64,000 nt of DNA from the NCBI RefSeq assembly GCF_002999335.1, contig NW_020312370.1:62001-126000 (forward strand), in the 5' to 3' direction. The position numbers were made by a program, and so were the translations under genes. The notes below the pieces were generated by a model that was not told the DNA's origin, did no database searches, and saw nothing but the letters and a program-made list of their open reading frames with translations. Of the stretch, positions 10,160 to 21,713 are shown in pieces. Position 1 is the stretch's first letter; each line of letters opens with the position of its first letter. This DNA comes from Cyclospora cayetanensis (lineage: Eukaryota; Apicomplexa; Conoidasida; Eucoccidiorida; Eimeriidae).

Positions 10160-13100
10160 CTGGCCATGGTGGTGGTCAGCGGAGTGAGCGGAGTGCTCCT
10201 GGATGGGGCTTCTTCGCATGCAGTCCCTGACTTTTTTGGGAGTAATGTAACAGAGGTACGCTAGGCATCTGCACAGTTTGCGTGGCTCTTCAGAGGAAAA
10301 TATTTTTCAAACTGTTTGACGATTGGGTGTGAAGGAGAGTCCTGCTTCTATGGCCACTTGCATCTAGCCAGCAACAAATCAGCTGCCATCGCCTTGGGTG
10401 AGCACATCGCACGCATGTCATTGCAATTCGTCGAGCTTTAAGCCCTCAACCAAGAGAAGCTATGGAATGCTGTGACACGTCAAGAAACCTTTCCGCAGCA
10501 GCTACAATACTACGGTGGCTTGATGAAGATTCATTGCACTATTGACCTCAGAATCTGGTGTCTGCAAAAATTTTCTATTGAAGTAACACTCGGGATCACC
10601 CCATATCACAGCAACTTTGTTCGGTGTAGGTAACTAAGCCACTACTATTGCAACAATCTATCAGAAGTCCCTTTGGGGAGTCACCTACCTGTTCACGCAA
10701 CACGCACTCACCAGAAAGTTCTGGAGTCTTTTTCAAAACAATACCTGCTCACCCCTAACGGCGCCCCTCTAAGTCACCCCCATGGACAAAAAAGGGAAGG
10801 CTAGGGTGCACGTTGCTGCACGCTCTTTGAATTCCAAATATTCACACATAGTTGTACATAGCATCTATTACACACACACAGACACACACAACAAAACATT
10901 GAGTCTTCTGATTCCGAGGAAGTAGTGCTCTGCAATAAACTAGACGTACATACAGACAAGAACTTTGTCAACTCTCCATGCTTTCTTACCTGTACATACC
11001 TTACCTAGTGTAAAGGCTCGAAGTGCAGCGAATCCCGGTGCATCTCCCCTGCATTATTTCAAAGCAAATGCCCGCTTGCTTCGTACCTGTCATTGAGAAC
11101 AACTGCGTGCCAGAGAGCGAGAGAGTTTCCGCCCTGTCACCACTACCCAGACACCCCAAAACAGTGCGTATCTGAATGCGAAGTGTGCGTATTCCAGTAC
11201 GGAGACTTAAAAGAAGAAAAAGACTAACACACCAACCAACATGAACAAGGGAGCAAGCCAGCACGGCTTCGGCGGCGCGATAGCTCGCTGTTTTTGGAGC
11301 CCTGAAATGTGTGAGCCTCCTGCTTGAGGCAGCCGAAGGCAGGGAAAATGTGTAGAGAGAATCGAAATGCAAATCAGTAGAAATTGCCTCTGCCCCCCTC
11401 AAGGACAGTGCAATGTTGTGCGATCTTCCATACTATTACCGAAATTTCGTCTCATTCATATGTTTGCTTGGATCGCGGCTCCTTTGACTAATAAGCTTTG
11501 GAATCGCAGCCTATGAGCTCTATAGAAGAGGCTAGTATCGCAGCAAAGGCACATCTGGGCCGCCCGATAGTGCGCTTGATTTTTTCGTACAAGGTGCAGT
11601 GACGTAGCGGTAGGTGCTATTCCCCCTCAGCAGGCTATAGATTCAAAAACGCCATACTATTGTTCGCAATTTTTATCGCTTCACCGAAACCAATCAGCGC
11701 TATTCAGTGCCGAATCAAGACACCTTTTACGTTGTGATGGACATGAAAAAGCATGCTGCCACTGTTTAACTGGATGCCATTTTGCTGTCCGGGCTGAGCA
11801 ATAGTCTGTAATATACCATGGCTTTGATAAATCTAAAACTCTTCGCTGAATTGGGTGCCCGGTGTGGCACATCTATGCAATGAAGCGTAGCATTTAGGGG
11901 CATCACTAATGTGGTCGCGAATGCGCTATCGCAATGCCTCAGGGGTTCATTACTGTGCATCACAACCGCTCTTGTGTAGTAGGCTCCAGGGCCGCTTCTG
12001 AAATCGCATGCCTGTTATGCATCTACCCCCATCCATAACTATAATGGTACAAGTGCGAAGCACAAACAACGTGAGAGTGGCTTGCTGAGGTTCAAACAAC
12101 GCCAGGACTTCATCGGTTCCACATTCTGACTTCACCCTGCAATGCCGTTCTATGCAAAACACATGATTCAGTATTTCGAAACGATGGCGTGGTTCACTCT
12201 ACAAGGGAAACAAGGTCCTTCTGGTGGCCTAGGATGCGTCTTCCAGCAGAGGAGGAAGCACTTCCATGGGCAGATTCATAGAAGCTAATGCAGCGCAGTA
12301 TTCCCCGGTGTACTACAAAGCCATTTAGTTCCTAAAGTGCTTTTGACTAACCCAACTACAAATTACTTTTGGACTGCTGGAGGTCAAGGGTCAAGAATTC
12401 ATCTATGTAGGTTTTGACAGACTCAGCAAATGTGCTCATTTTATCCTCTGCTCCAGTTCGTTCACGTCCCAGCAAGTCGCTCAATTAATCTTAACACGCA
12501 TTTTAGAGCTCCAGGAAAATCATGTAAGTATTACTATGAACAGGCGTTCGAAGTTCCTATGTGCATTGTAGCATGCTCCATGACGGCGAGTAGACAATGG
12601 CCAACATTTTATCACTGCGAACGACCCTGAAGCAGAACGGCACACAAAGCCCACTCAGTGTACTTGCGGCTCTATGATTACAAAAGTCAACTTCTTGGTT
12701 TGGGTATATTCTGTGTGCTCGGCGGGCTCATGATACCACAGCACACTCGTCCACCCGCTATCACCCTCCGTTGTCTTCTCTGGCCATTTCCCCTCCGATC
12801 CAGGCTGCACTTGGTGGTGTGGGATCATCACCCATCTATGGCTATTTGACTCAGAAAACAGCTGGTCAGTGCATGCGAATCTTTGCGCAAAGCGCAAGAG
12901 AGATTAGCACGAACATACGGAAGGCGTCGGCCTGGTGTGTTCTTCTGGTGGTGGTGGTAGGTCAGCACGTTCTGCAAGGTGCAGCGGAAGACCGCCAAGC
13001 AAAGATATTTGTGGCCAGGTGGCTAGGACCACATGCCATCCTCTCACGAATCAATGTTCTTTTCCGGCTTTTTTTTCCCTAAAATTGGAGGTTCCACAGA
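10160..13100 (+). mobile_element. Decayed chromovirus-like (Ty3/gypsy) LTR retroelement, pol remnants
   Basis: Frameshifted, stop-riddled fragments occur in canonical pol order on the plus strand. A retropepsin-like trace, LLDGASSHAVPDFF, is at about 10195-10240. An RT thumb trace, YYYRNFVSFICLLG, is at about 11428-11475. An RNase H trace (FYVVMDMKK, about 11730) ends in NVVANALSQ (about 11910), the counterpart of the 'NVVADALSR' end motif of the family. An integrase trace, YVGFDRLSKCAHFI, is at about 12405-12450, with further weak matches to about 12850. A GPY/F-like end, ARWLGPHAILSRIN, is at about 13010-13055. The catalytic part of RT is missing; an inverted repeat arm occupies that place. 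The element is clearly dead. Family knowledge supplies the domain order; the fragments are read directly from the sequence. Confidence 0.7.
10715..11400 (-). repeat. Left arm of a 0.69-kb inverted repeat
   Basis: This segment is nearly identical to the reverse complement of 13575-14277. The best-conserved part (about 10740-11375) reads almost base for base against the other arm, including a 130-codon frame found on the minus strand here and on the plus strand there with only a couple of residue differences. The arm sits where the RT core of the decayed retroelement should be. Its CA repeat is short (about 10870-10888). Confidence 0.9.
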
Positions 13101-13574
13101 ACTATGAATATTGGCCTCCGAAACAAAAATTCCGAACTGCCTGGATATTTGCTGACTTCTCCACGCAGGCATATGACTTCTGTGGGAGTGGAAGGGTGGC
13201 GTCCTAAATGTGACGGGTTATAGGACTCCTTAGGGGGATTTTTGGTGAAGTGGGGTGGGTAACGTCAAGCTCAGTGGCTGCCAGAAGAGCCCTTACAAGC
13301 TCTGTTGTCTGATGCAGAATGCAGGCTGTTTGTTTAGCTTACAGCACTAGTCACCATGGACGGTTCCCCACAGGTCTTGGTAAGTGTCCTACCCCGAAGG
13401 AGGTTCTGCCCGATATAGCGGCCTTCATTTGTAAATACTGCCTGTGTGTTCTCCGCTCTCAAATTTGTACCCAGGCACTTCCAGGTATCTTGGCCCAACG
13501 ATACTCCCAATGTGTCTTTTCAGGACTAGAGATGAACTGTGCTGCATTCACTGGCTCCACTTGCTTGCAGAGAC

Positions 13575-14093
13575 TTCTCGGTGAGGCGCGGAGGCTATTC
13601 TGTATTAGCATGGATTTTGAATTCCCTCTACACATTTTCCCTGCCTTCGGCTGCCTCAAGCAGGAGGCTCACACGTTTCAGGGCTCCAAAAACAGCGAGC
13701 TGTCGCGCCGCCGAGGCCGTGCTGGCTTGCTCCCTTGTTCATGTTGGTTGGTGTGTTAGTCTTTTTCTTCTTTTAAGTCTCCGTACTGGAATACGCACAC
13801 TTCGCATTCAGATACGCACTGTTTTGGGGTGTCTGGGTAGTGGTGACAGGGCGGAAACTCTCTCGCTCTCTGGCACGCAGTTGTTCTCAATGACAGGTAC
13901 GAAGCAAGCGGGCATTTGCTTTGAAATAATGCAGGGGAGGTGCACCGGGATTCGCTGCACTTCGAGCCTTTACACTAGGTAAGGTATGTACAGGTAAGAA
14001 AGCGTGGAGAGTTGACAAAGTTCTTGTCTGTATGTACGTCTAGTTTATTGCAGAGCACTACTTCCTCGGAATCAGAAGACTCAATGTTTTGTT

Positions 14094-14124
<31 letters not shown>

Positions 14125-14277
14125 CAATAGATGCTATGAACAACTATGTGTGAATGTTTGGAATTCAAAGAGCGTGCAGCAACGTGCACCCTAGCCTTCC
14201 CTCTTTTGTCCATGGGGGTAACAGAGAGGGGCGCCGTTAGGGGTGAGCAGGTAGTGTTTTGAAAAACTCAAAACTTT
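13575..14277 (+). repeat. Right arm of the 0.69-kb inverted repeat
   Basis: Mirror copy of 10715-11400. Both arms share the block from the agtttttcaaaac / caaaacactacc-like outer end through to the gtgtagag-type inner end, with divergence growing over the last 30 bases. The TG tract (about 14096-14124) is longer than in the left arm. It lies just downstream of the integrase end, where a 3' LTR would be expected, so the arm may be LTR-derived; clear TG...CA ends were not seen. Confidence 0.9.
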
Positions 14278-15153
14278 GTATTTAGTATGTGTTGATCCGA
14301 GATTCAAAGATGTATATACATGCTGAAGATTAAACATTACGAGCATTCCACCCCGTGTACAGCAAGCGGATGAGGGGATAACAGCTTTGCCGAACCATGC
14401 AGCGTCACACCTGGAACGTCCTCCTTACTGACCTCGAAGGGCCACAGGCTCTTCACAGTTCTTCCTACAAATTGTCAAATTGAAGCTTGACAATGCTGAT
14501 TATTTGAGCCTAAAAAGACATTCTTGCAAATAGCAGGAAGGTGTTGATTCAGTTATCACGAGTACTGCTTGGCACTCAGTGCGCCTACCAAGAACAAGAA
14601 TCCAGAGGCAGAAAATGCCCCGTGTAGATGTGCCCATGGAAGGACCTTGCGCAGTGAGTACAGTTATTTGAAATTGAGTGAGTGGTTTTGGAATAAGTTG
14701 ATTGGTGAAGGACGATACAAGTTTCCCGGCACTTAGGGGGAGATCCACGTCCCTCCTCGGTGCGTTGGTTTTTTTCGTCAGCGGTTCTGGTCCGGGAACT
14801 GCGGTTGCCGTGTAGCTTCCCCGCCTCCGGAAGTGCACCGTCTAATCTTTTTAATACCACGAAAACTTGGGCCCAGAAAAGCTTTAGGATTGCTAGTAAA
14901 AGTTTACAGAGGACAGCTCAAGAAGAGCCGCCCTGTCGGCTCTCCGGGCAGCTGCGAGACCGGCAAGCCTTCTCCTACCCGCTGGAAAGCCTCCGCGGCG
15001 GCGCTGTCAATGGACGCGGCCGTTGCAGTGCGGCGTATCTTCTTATTTTGCGAGAAGTTTTGAAAGCCTTGAGTCAGATTAAGCATTCGCGCGCTGCACG
15101 AAGCATTTGAGTTTGATTAATCCTTCACACACGCCGCACGAAGCAATTTCACA
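14278..15153. other. Intergenic region upstream of the secreted protein gene
   Basis: No gene is supported. The last 100 bases contain a short near-duplication (gctgcacgaagca / gccgcacgaagca, about 15094 and 15131) directly before the start codon of the next gene; the rest presumably holds its promoter. Confidence 0.4.
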
Positions 15154-15816
15154 ATGATGCGGGTCACCTGCTTGTTGGCCGTCGAGGCGGCCGTGCTCTT
15201 CGAGTTGCTGTCTCCGGCGGCAGCGATTAGCGTCAAACCCGCCGGCCTCCTGGGGCCCCTGAGGGGCCCCAATGCGTCACAGTCTTCGTTCGTAGAGGCA
15301 TCTAATAACCCTGCTGATTCGGATGAGGATGGCAACGGCCCTCCCACACCCCCAGGGGGGGCGGTCGGGGGTCCAACGCCCCCCTCTAGCGTTCCGAGTC
15401 TACGGAGTTACTTCGAGGGACTGGGTGGAGGTGCGCCTCAGCCCGCTCCGGCGCAACCACCGGCTCCATCCCCAGGCCCAGCCCCTGCCGTAGGACTCTT
15501 AGGCCGTCGCGCACTAGGCCCACTAGTCGGCTCGGTGGTGCGAGATATAGAGCAGAGGGAGCAAGATCGTCGATCAGCAGAGGGACCGCCGAATGTACCA
15601 AGAACTCCGGGAAGGGGCGAACAGGTCAGACAGAGGATACATGGTCTTGTAGAAGCGGGACCCAAGGACGAGAAAACGCGCAGAGAGATAGTTCTGAAGG
15701 AGTATATGGAAAGACCAGACGTACAGCAGAAGAAAGAAGAGCTAAATAAAGATGCGGAAAAAAGGCGCTTGCGTATAGGAGATTGGATTAAACAGCATAA
15801 GTCTAAGGGGCTGTAA
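15154..15816 (+). CDS. Small secreted Pro-rich protein, hypothetical
   Basis: Single-exon frame of 220 codons. It opens with two consecutive ATGs and a hydrophobic signal-peptide-like N-terminus (MMRVTCLLAVEAAVLFELL, then a small-residue region AAA, likely cleavage near residue 24). Residues about 60-110 are Gly/Pro-rich with PPTPPGG and PTPP motifs and a PAPAQPPAPSPGPAPA stretch. The C-terminal half (about 130-220) is highly charged and helix-prone, ending DWIKQHKSKGL. There is no transmembrane segment after the signal, so secretion to the vacuole or a secretory organelle is the natural inference. I recognise no family. Triplet-repeat tracts are absent, unlike its neighbours. It has the layout of dense-granule or wall-type secreted proteins, but nothing specific supports either. 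Confidence 0.65.
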   Translation: MMRVTCLLAVEAAVLFELLSPAAAISVKPAGLLGPLRGPNASQSSFVEASNNPADSDEDGNGPPTPPGGAVGGPTPPSSVPSLRSYFEGLGGGAPQPAPAQPPAPSPGPAPAVGLLGRRALGPLVGSVVRDIEQREQDRRSAEGPPNVPRTPGRGEQVRQRIHGLVEAGPKDEKTRREIVLKEYMERPDVQQKKEELNKDAEKRRLRIGDWIKQHKSKGL

Positions 15817-16934
15817 GCTTGAAAAGCGACATCCCCTCCTCCTCAGTGCAAAGGACAGCAAATCAAACGTTGACATGCAGGGGAGCTCAGCACTGATCGG
15901 AAGCTGCTTCTAGCAAGATCTTTCTCTGGGGCAACAGCATGGGTCTCTTTTTCGAGTTCTGTGGATGGTGGGTGGCTCCGCATGGCTCCCAAAGGGAAAA
16001 CAGTTTCGCAAAGGCTAGTCATAATGTAAAGTAGGGTCGTCTGATTCGAGCTATCTGGCTTCACGAGGCCTAACGTATGCATACAGTCTATGCATACGTA
16101 CACCTCTCGCGAAGAATTGGAAGAGTGCTTGCACCACCGCACTTGTCACAAATCAAGCAGCGCTTCGAATCTCGAAACACTACTTTTTGCTGTAAATCTG
16201 TTTTTTAAACATGTGGTTTGAGATGAATTTCAGAATACGTAGGAAGGGGCAGTGAGGCTTTAGATGCTAGTGCGCTACTCGGGGAACCGAATAGGAGGCG
16301 GATGGCAGAGCAGGGGCCAGCCACCGTTAAGGCCTTTCTGCCGAAGAGTAGAGGCAATGTTAAAGGCCACGAGGCATTGAGTTTAAGAGTTTTGCAGACT
16401 AGAGTCGCGCAACACCTGGTGCGACTGTGCAGCACTTGCTGCTGAAGACGCGTCTTTGCGTTTGCAAGGTCCTCTAGTAGCTGAGAGACGGCCAGGGTAG
16501 CTGTCGTAGCAGCATAAATTCAGAAGACGAGGCGACCGTCCTCTGTGGATGTGTGCGGCAGCAGCAAATTCACGAAGCTGCCCGCCGCTGCTCTCTCGAG
16601 GAAGTCTATCTGCGGCAGAGGGAGAAAAGACAGGTTGAGAGGCAGACGACATACACAAGCGACGGCAAGCCACGTCTGCGCAAGCTATGCAATGAGGCCA
16701 CGTTGATGCACGGGATGCATGCATGGAATGCTCGGAGTAGCGAAGAGCAGCGAGTTCGACAGAGGGCGCAGACCCACTGCACCTCCCCGCGGCGGCAAAA
16801 TGCACAAGCATAACGGCACAGAGGAGTTTTCCAGATAAGCAGATCGCAGAGAGACACCGAGGAGGACATGGGAGTGCTGTCAACTCTTCTGCAGATACAC
16901 ATAGGGGAGGACAGGGGAGAGGGAGGAGTCACGT
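15817..16934. other. Convergent intergenic region
   Basis: This lies between the 3' ends of the secreted protein gene (+) and the UFSP2-like gene (-). Open frames here are short and show no motif. A further 3' exon of the UFSP2-like gene was looked for and not found. Confidence 0.4.
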
Positions 16935-19900
16935 TCAGCGTGCCTTTTGCCATGCAACCCATCCCTTGTCTCTAACGAGCTTGGCGTCCTCAGGCCCCAC
17001 ATAATGCGGATCCATGATCAAGTACTGCACGTCTCCTGTGAGACGCAGACATCCCTCCACCACAAGAGAAAAGCAACGAGATAGAGCGCGCACGGAGGAA
17101 AGAGACTGCAGCCTCGAAACGAAAAAATTCCACGATAGGCAGTGGTGAACCGGCGTCCTCCCCCACTCCACGAAGAGAGAGGTGCCACGAGTAATGCCAA
17201 CACACACACACACTTTAGAGGGCTGCTGAAGAACGAGACGCAGGGAAACTAAGGAGCGCAATAGACGTAGCACTCAACAGGAGAGAAAACGCATGCCGAG
17301 ACAAGCTTAAGCGCATGCATAAGCGAGGAGTCTGGAGAAACTTGGAAAGGAAGGCATTCCAGTTCCACTGCAGTGTATGTGTGTATGTGTGTGTTTGTGT
17401 ATGCTGCTGCAAAATCGTTGCCGATATCAGCTCTGTCTGACGTGTGTCTAAATCTTGTGCAACTCCGAGGAGGAGATAGGCGAACTGTCCGACACCCATA
17501 ATGACTGGAGTTTGTTGCCTCGCAAAGTGCGCCAAAAGGAGGCCCATGTAAGCCTCAATCTCCTCCATGTGCTGCAGGTATATCACGCGGCAGCCGAACT
17601 CTAAGTACCAGTTGAGCACGTATTGCGCCTCTATGGTACCAATCCATCGGGGAGATCCAACCTGCAAAGCAAAAAGAGGTGGGGGCAAGGGGGAACCCAA
17701 CATTTATCCGTTCCGTGTCACAGCGGCTTGGCAGTCGCGACAGGGTGTCTGTCTGTACACCTGAATCCGGCTACCACTGGCCATAGTAACATGTGGCGCA
17801 TGGCATGGAAGCCCCTCAGTCAGCTAGTTTTCACGGAAAAAGCGTTATAAATTGCACGACGGAGATATACGGCCAGAAGATAAAAAGAAATTAAACACGC
17901 CGCGTCATCAACAGTCCAAGGAAGGCGGACAGGGCTAAGATTAAGGTGCAACACTAGAGTAAAGACATATGCTCCAAGAAACACAAAATGAGGGGCCTGG
18001 AAGGTGGGGCAAGAGCTAACCTGTAGATCACTGAATGCATCATCATTATCCTTGAGAAGCTTTTGGATATCCCAGTGTGTAGGAACCGGCTAAAAGAAGA
18101 AGCGCAGCGAAAAACGTATTTCTATGGTCTGTCGCCCTCCGTCTGTCTCTCGCATCCTTTCATGCGCTGTTACCCCGACAGATCTGTGTGAACTCCTTCT
18201 CTTTTTGATTCGCCCTTTCTTGTGTTTCCTAAGAGGAATGCATCCGATTCCTTTCAATGCAACCCTAGTCGCACCCCGTGCTATACCGCAGATGCATGTA
18301 TCTCCTCTGCTTCTTTTTGCCACTTTTCGCTCTACGACTCTCTCTGACCCCCTTGTCGCTTCACTCTTCCCCCCTCCCCTACCTCCCTTCCTTCCCACCT
18401 ACCCATCAGTTTGCCCCCACATCGGTCTGAGACAAGGCCTGCGCTTCTCTCGATGCAGCGCCTCTGCGTTTCATGCTTCAAACTCCCACCTAATATCCTG
18501 TTTTCTGCACTCGCTCGCTGCCTCTACATGCACTTGCTTGCATGTCTCTGGTGAACTCCCCACCGCAACCCCCCTTTCCCCCCTCCCCCGCCTTCTCTTC
18601 CACAGCCCTTCTCCGTCAGACGACAATGTCGTTCAGTTCAACTCTCCCTGCCTTTTGCTGCCAGAGCACTTCCCCCGCTCCCACTTACTCGCGTGGTGTA
18701 GCCTTGCCTCAAGAACCAGGAGCACACCGTGCGCAGGGAGCAGTAACAACAACCCCACCCTTCATCTTTCATGCTGTCCTGCGGCGCAGCAAAGCGAGTG
18801 CCAGGCGAGGAGACAGACGTGCGCAGAGGGCCAGCAACAGTGGGAGAAAGAGAGAGGCGGCGCGTTGGAGGAGGAGAAGGATAGCAGCCAGAGGAACACG
18901 CAGCAACAGCAGAAAAAGCGAAATCCTTGCAGATAAAGTGTCTCTTGAGCACACCGGGCAGGAGGTGCAAGCGTTATGAGCGACGAACGGCACGAGCCAC
19001 CGGGAAACACACAAATCCCAAAAGGAAAAACAGCTATCGACAAGCCCAAACACACAGGCCGATCTGAACTCTCGCGTACTTGCATGTAATGGTAATAATC
19101 GCAAAGGCCTCGCACAAGGCTGACACGAGCGCGGCGGAAAACCTTCGGTCCTGCCGAGAGGGCAAGATGAGGCTGTGAGCGCAGAAACAGCAGCAGCGAC
19201 AGTCAGAGAAAACGGCTTTTGAGGCTTTTGATTGCGTCTTATTCAAGTGTTTCTTCGATTCTGCAAAGAATCCTGAAAAATCGCACCGAGACGAGTTTGC
19301 TGTTGCCGCTACTGCCCTTGCCATGCAGCACGCGCTGCTGTGCAACAAAGAAAGGCAGCAGCTCCCGCGCGCAGCAGAAGTCGAGCCACTGGGTGCGAAG
19401 AGCTGCAGCAGCGCATCACATCACCACACAAGGCCCCTCCCCTTCTACTCCCTCCCCGCAAAGAAATACAACCGATACAGCCATCCCTGATCTGGCATGC
19501 AAAACACCTCCTCGTTGTTGCGCCCTCTCTAAAAGGTGTGCAGTTCTGCGGGAAACACAGCGCTTCTGCCTCCTCAGCTGCTGCTGCGATCGCGTACTTG
19601 GCAGTTCAGTGCTGCATGCCGTGAGGGGAAGGGCATAATGGCAGGGGAGAAAGGAGCAGAAAGAGACAGAGAAGTGTGGGGCCATACAGTCCGCGAGCAG
19701 CAGAGAGTGCACGAGAAAAGGCTGCGTTGCATATGCCCCCTTCTTCAGCGTGCCGCCACCATCAGAAGCATCTGCATTCGCAGTTGCGGCGGCTGCTGCT
19801 GCCATCTGAGACAAGGCCCCTCCAAGGAAGCGGAGCTGCAGCAGCAGCGCATGCAGGAGCGAATCTGCTGCCGCCTGTTGCTGGGTGTCTCTCCGCAGCA

Positions 19901-21713
19901 GCAAACACACATCGCACGCTATGAGGCAGGTGCTCTCACTTCCGCAAGCTGTGACGGCTGCTCGCTGTTCAGCCACCCGGGCGTGCTGCGACACAGACAC
20001 GTCACGCTGCTGCTTTTCTGCTTCTTCGATTCCGCGTAAAGACGCCTCAGGATAAACGACTGCCGAACCAGGCATCAAGGCTTGCTCCGAATCGCCTCCT
20101 GCGGCAGGTGCTGCAGCAGCAGCGCAAATTAGGGAGGCACCGACTGCCGCTGCTGTGCAGCTGCTGAGTCTGCGCGCTGCTGGAATATGCATCGTCAGCT
20201 CCTTCAGAGGCAGCGGCAGCTCCTCCTCTTGAGAATCGTCCTGCTGGCAGAAGGCGTGCTGGAAGTGCTGCTGCTGTACAGCGAACTCGGAGCACTCACT
20301 GGCAACAGTCCCCCTGTGGCTGCGGCTATTCGCGCTGCTGCCTTCGCACTGCTTCTGTCTTGCAGCTTTCTTTGCAGCGGAGAAGGCTGCTCCTAGCGTA
20401 GCTGTCGCAGCTGCCGCAGCGGTGCCGCCAGAGTTGCTACCCCGCGATGCAGCCACTGGAGCCAGCCACTCCCCATTTGGCAAACGAAAGAAAAGAGCAT
20501 CTTCCTGCAGCAGCTGCTGCGTCTGCATCTGCAGCTGCTGCAGCAGCTCCTCCGCTGCAGCAGGAGCGAGAGAGGGCAGCAGCAACCCCTTGCTGCAACA
20601 GCACGCAGCGATTTGCTGCTGCTGCAGACACCCCGCCGCTGCTTCAGCAGAGAGCATCAGCTGCAGTGGCAGCCGCGAATGCAGCAAATACCATCCTCTG
20701 GTGCTTTGCCACTTGACCAGCACATCCCCCACTTGAACTCGTATTCGCTGTGCTTCTAAGGCACCCTCCTCCGCTGCTCCTCCTGCAGCCGCTGCCGAAG
20801 ATCCCGCGCGCGAAAGATCGAACGCTGCAAACTGGGAAGCAAGTACATCTTCCTGTGTATGCTGCAATGGCTCCTTTGGAGCATCAGCCGCTACTGCGAC
20901 AAAACAAACCTTATCGTGTCTGCCGAGGCAGCTGCTGCCGCTGGCAGTATTGCAAAAATCGGGTATGCCTTCATCTTCATCAACTGCCTTTAGGGTATTC
21001 TCTATCGCCGTATTTAGCGCAGACGCAAGCTGATACAATGGACGGAGCCTGTCCTCCTGTTGCTCCTCTTGTTTTTGTTTTTGTTGCTGCTCCTCTTGTT
21101 TTTGTTTTTGTTGCTGCTCCTCTTGCTTTTGTTTTTGCTGCTGCTCCTCTTGTTTTTGCTGCTGCAGCGGCACGGGTGTCCATACACCCAAGATATCTAC
21201 ACCTAAGGGGAGAGCTGCTCTAACGCTGCGGATGTCTTTCACCAAGAGGCTGTGATGCGCTGCTGCTGCAGCGGCGAGACGCTGCAGCAGCAGCGAAGGA
21301 AATTCCTTCTCCCGATGTTGGTGCTCCTGCTTGACTTCAGCCTCAACGGCAGCGGAGAACTCCCGCAACTTGAAGCACGATACGATGGTCGCTCTCTTGG
21401 CTGGCTGCAGCTTCTGCTGCGCCTTCTGAGGTTGCTTTGTTGCTGCCGCAGCACCTTCTTCAATGACTCCCGCTAGCACAGCCACGCAGCACCTGCCGAG
21501 AGAAGCTCTTACCTTGGCTGTAGACTCCGCTGAGGTTCGGCAATGGGTGCAGCCGCAAGCCTCGCCTCCGCTGTTGCTGCTGCTGCTGTTGCTGATTTCT
21601 GCAGCAGCAAACTCCTGAGCGTGCTGCTGCAACAGGGAAGCCACGCCATCGTGTAGCAACACCTCCTCGACTTCCATGGTGTTGCTGTTGCCTGCCGACG
21701 TTCTAGCTCTCAA
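16935..21713 (-). CDS. UFSP2: UFM1-specific protease, UFSP2-like (peptidase C78)
   Basis: C78 cysteine peptidases mature UFM1 and remove it from targets. Five phase-consistent 3' exons are visible: 19080-19150 ([15 protein letters not shown]), 18689-18778 ([18 protein letters not shown], carrying the nucleophilic Cys of GWGC), 18021-18089 ([10 protein letters not shown]), 17442-17661 ([32 protein letters not shown]) and 16935-17035 ([17 protein letters not shown], with the catalytic Asp and His of DPH). All core motifs of the family occur in order. The N-terminal part is a long open frame at about 19416-21713, starting at 21713 or more likely the ATG at 21677. It is rich in Ala and Gln with an [13 protein letters not shown] repeat (about 21055-21165), and contains [17 protein letters not shown], reminiscent of the UFSP2 N-terminal domain. 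The junction between this exon and 19150 was not resolved. The protein ends VAWQKAR, short of the usual tail. Confidence 0.85.
21055..21165. repeat. 27-bp in-frame repeat (EEQQQKQKQ) in the UFSP2-like gene
   Basis: Near-identical units of cctcttgtttttgtttttg plus gctgctgct recur about four times. On the minus strand they encode Gln/Lys/Glu nonapeptides, giving a charged helical insert inside the N-terminal region. Confidence 0.85.

Noticed and set aside
18124..18936. 270-codon plus-strand frame
   Set aside because: Lies antisense to two UFSP2-like exons with intact catalytic motifs and contains no recognisable domain.
19219..20736. Plus-strand frames over the UFSP2-like N-terminal exon
   Set aside because: Antisense of the Ala/Gln-rich coding frame, without motifs.
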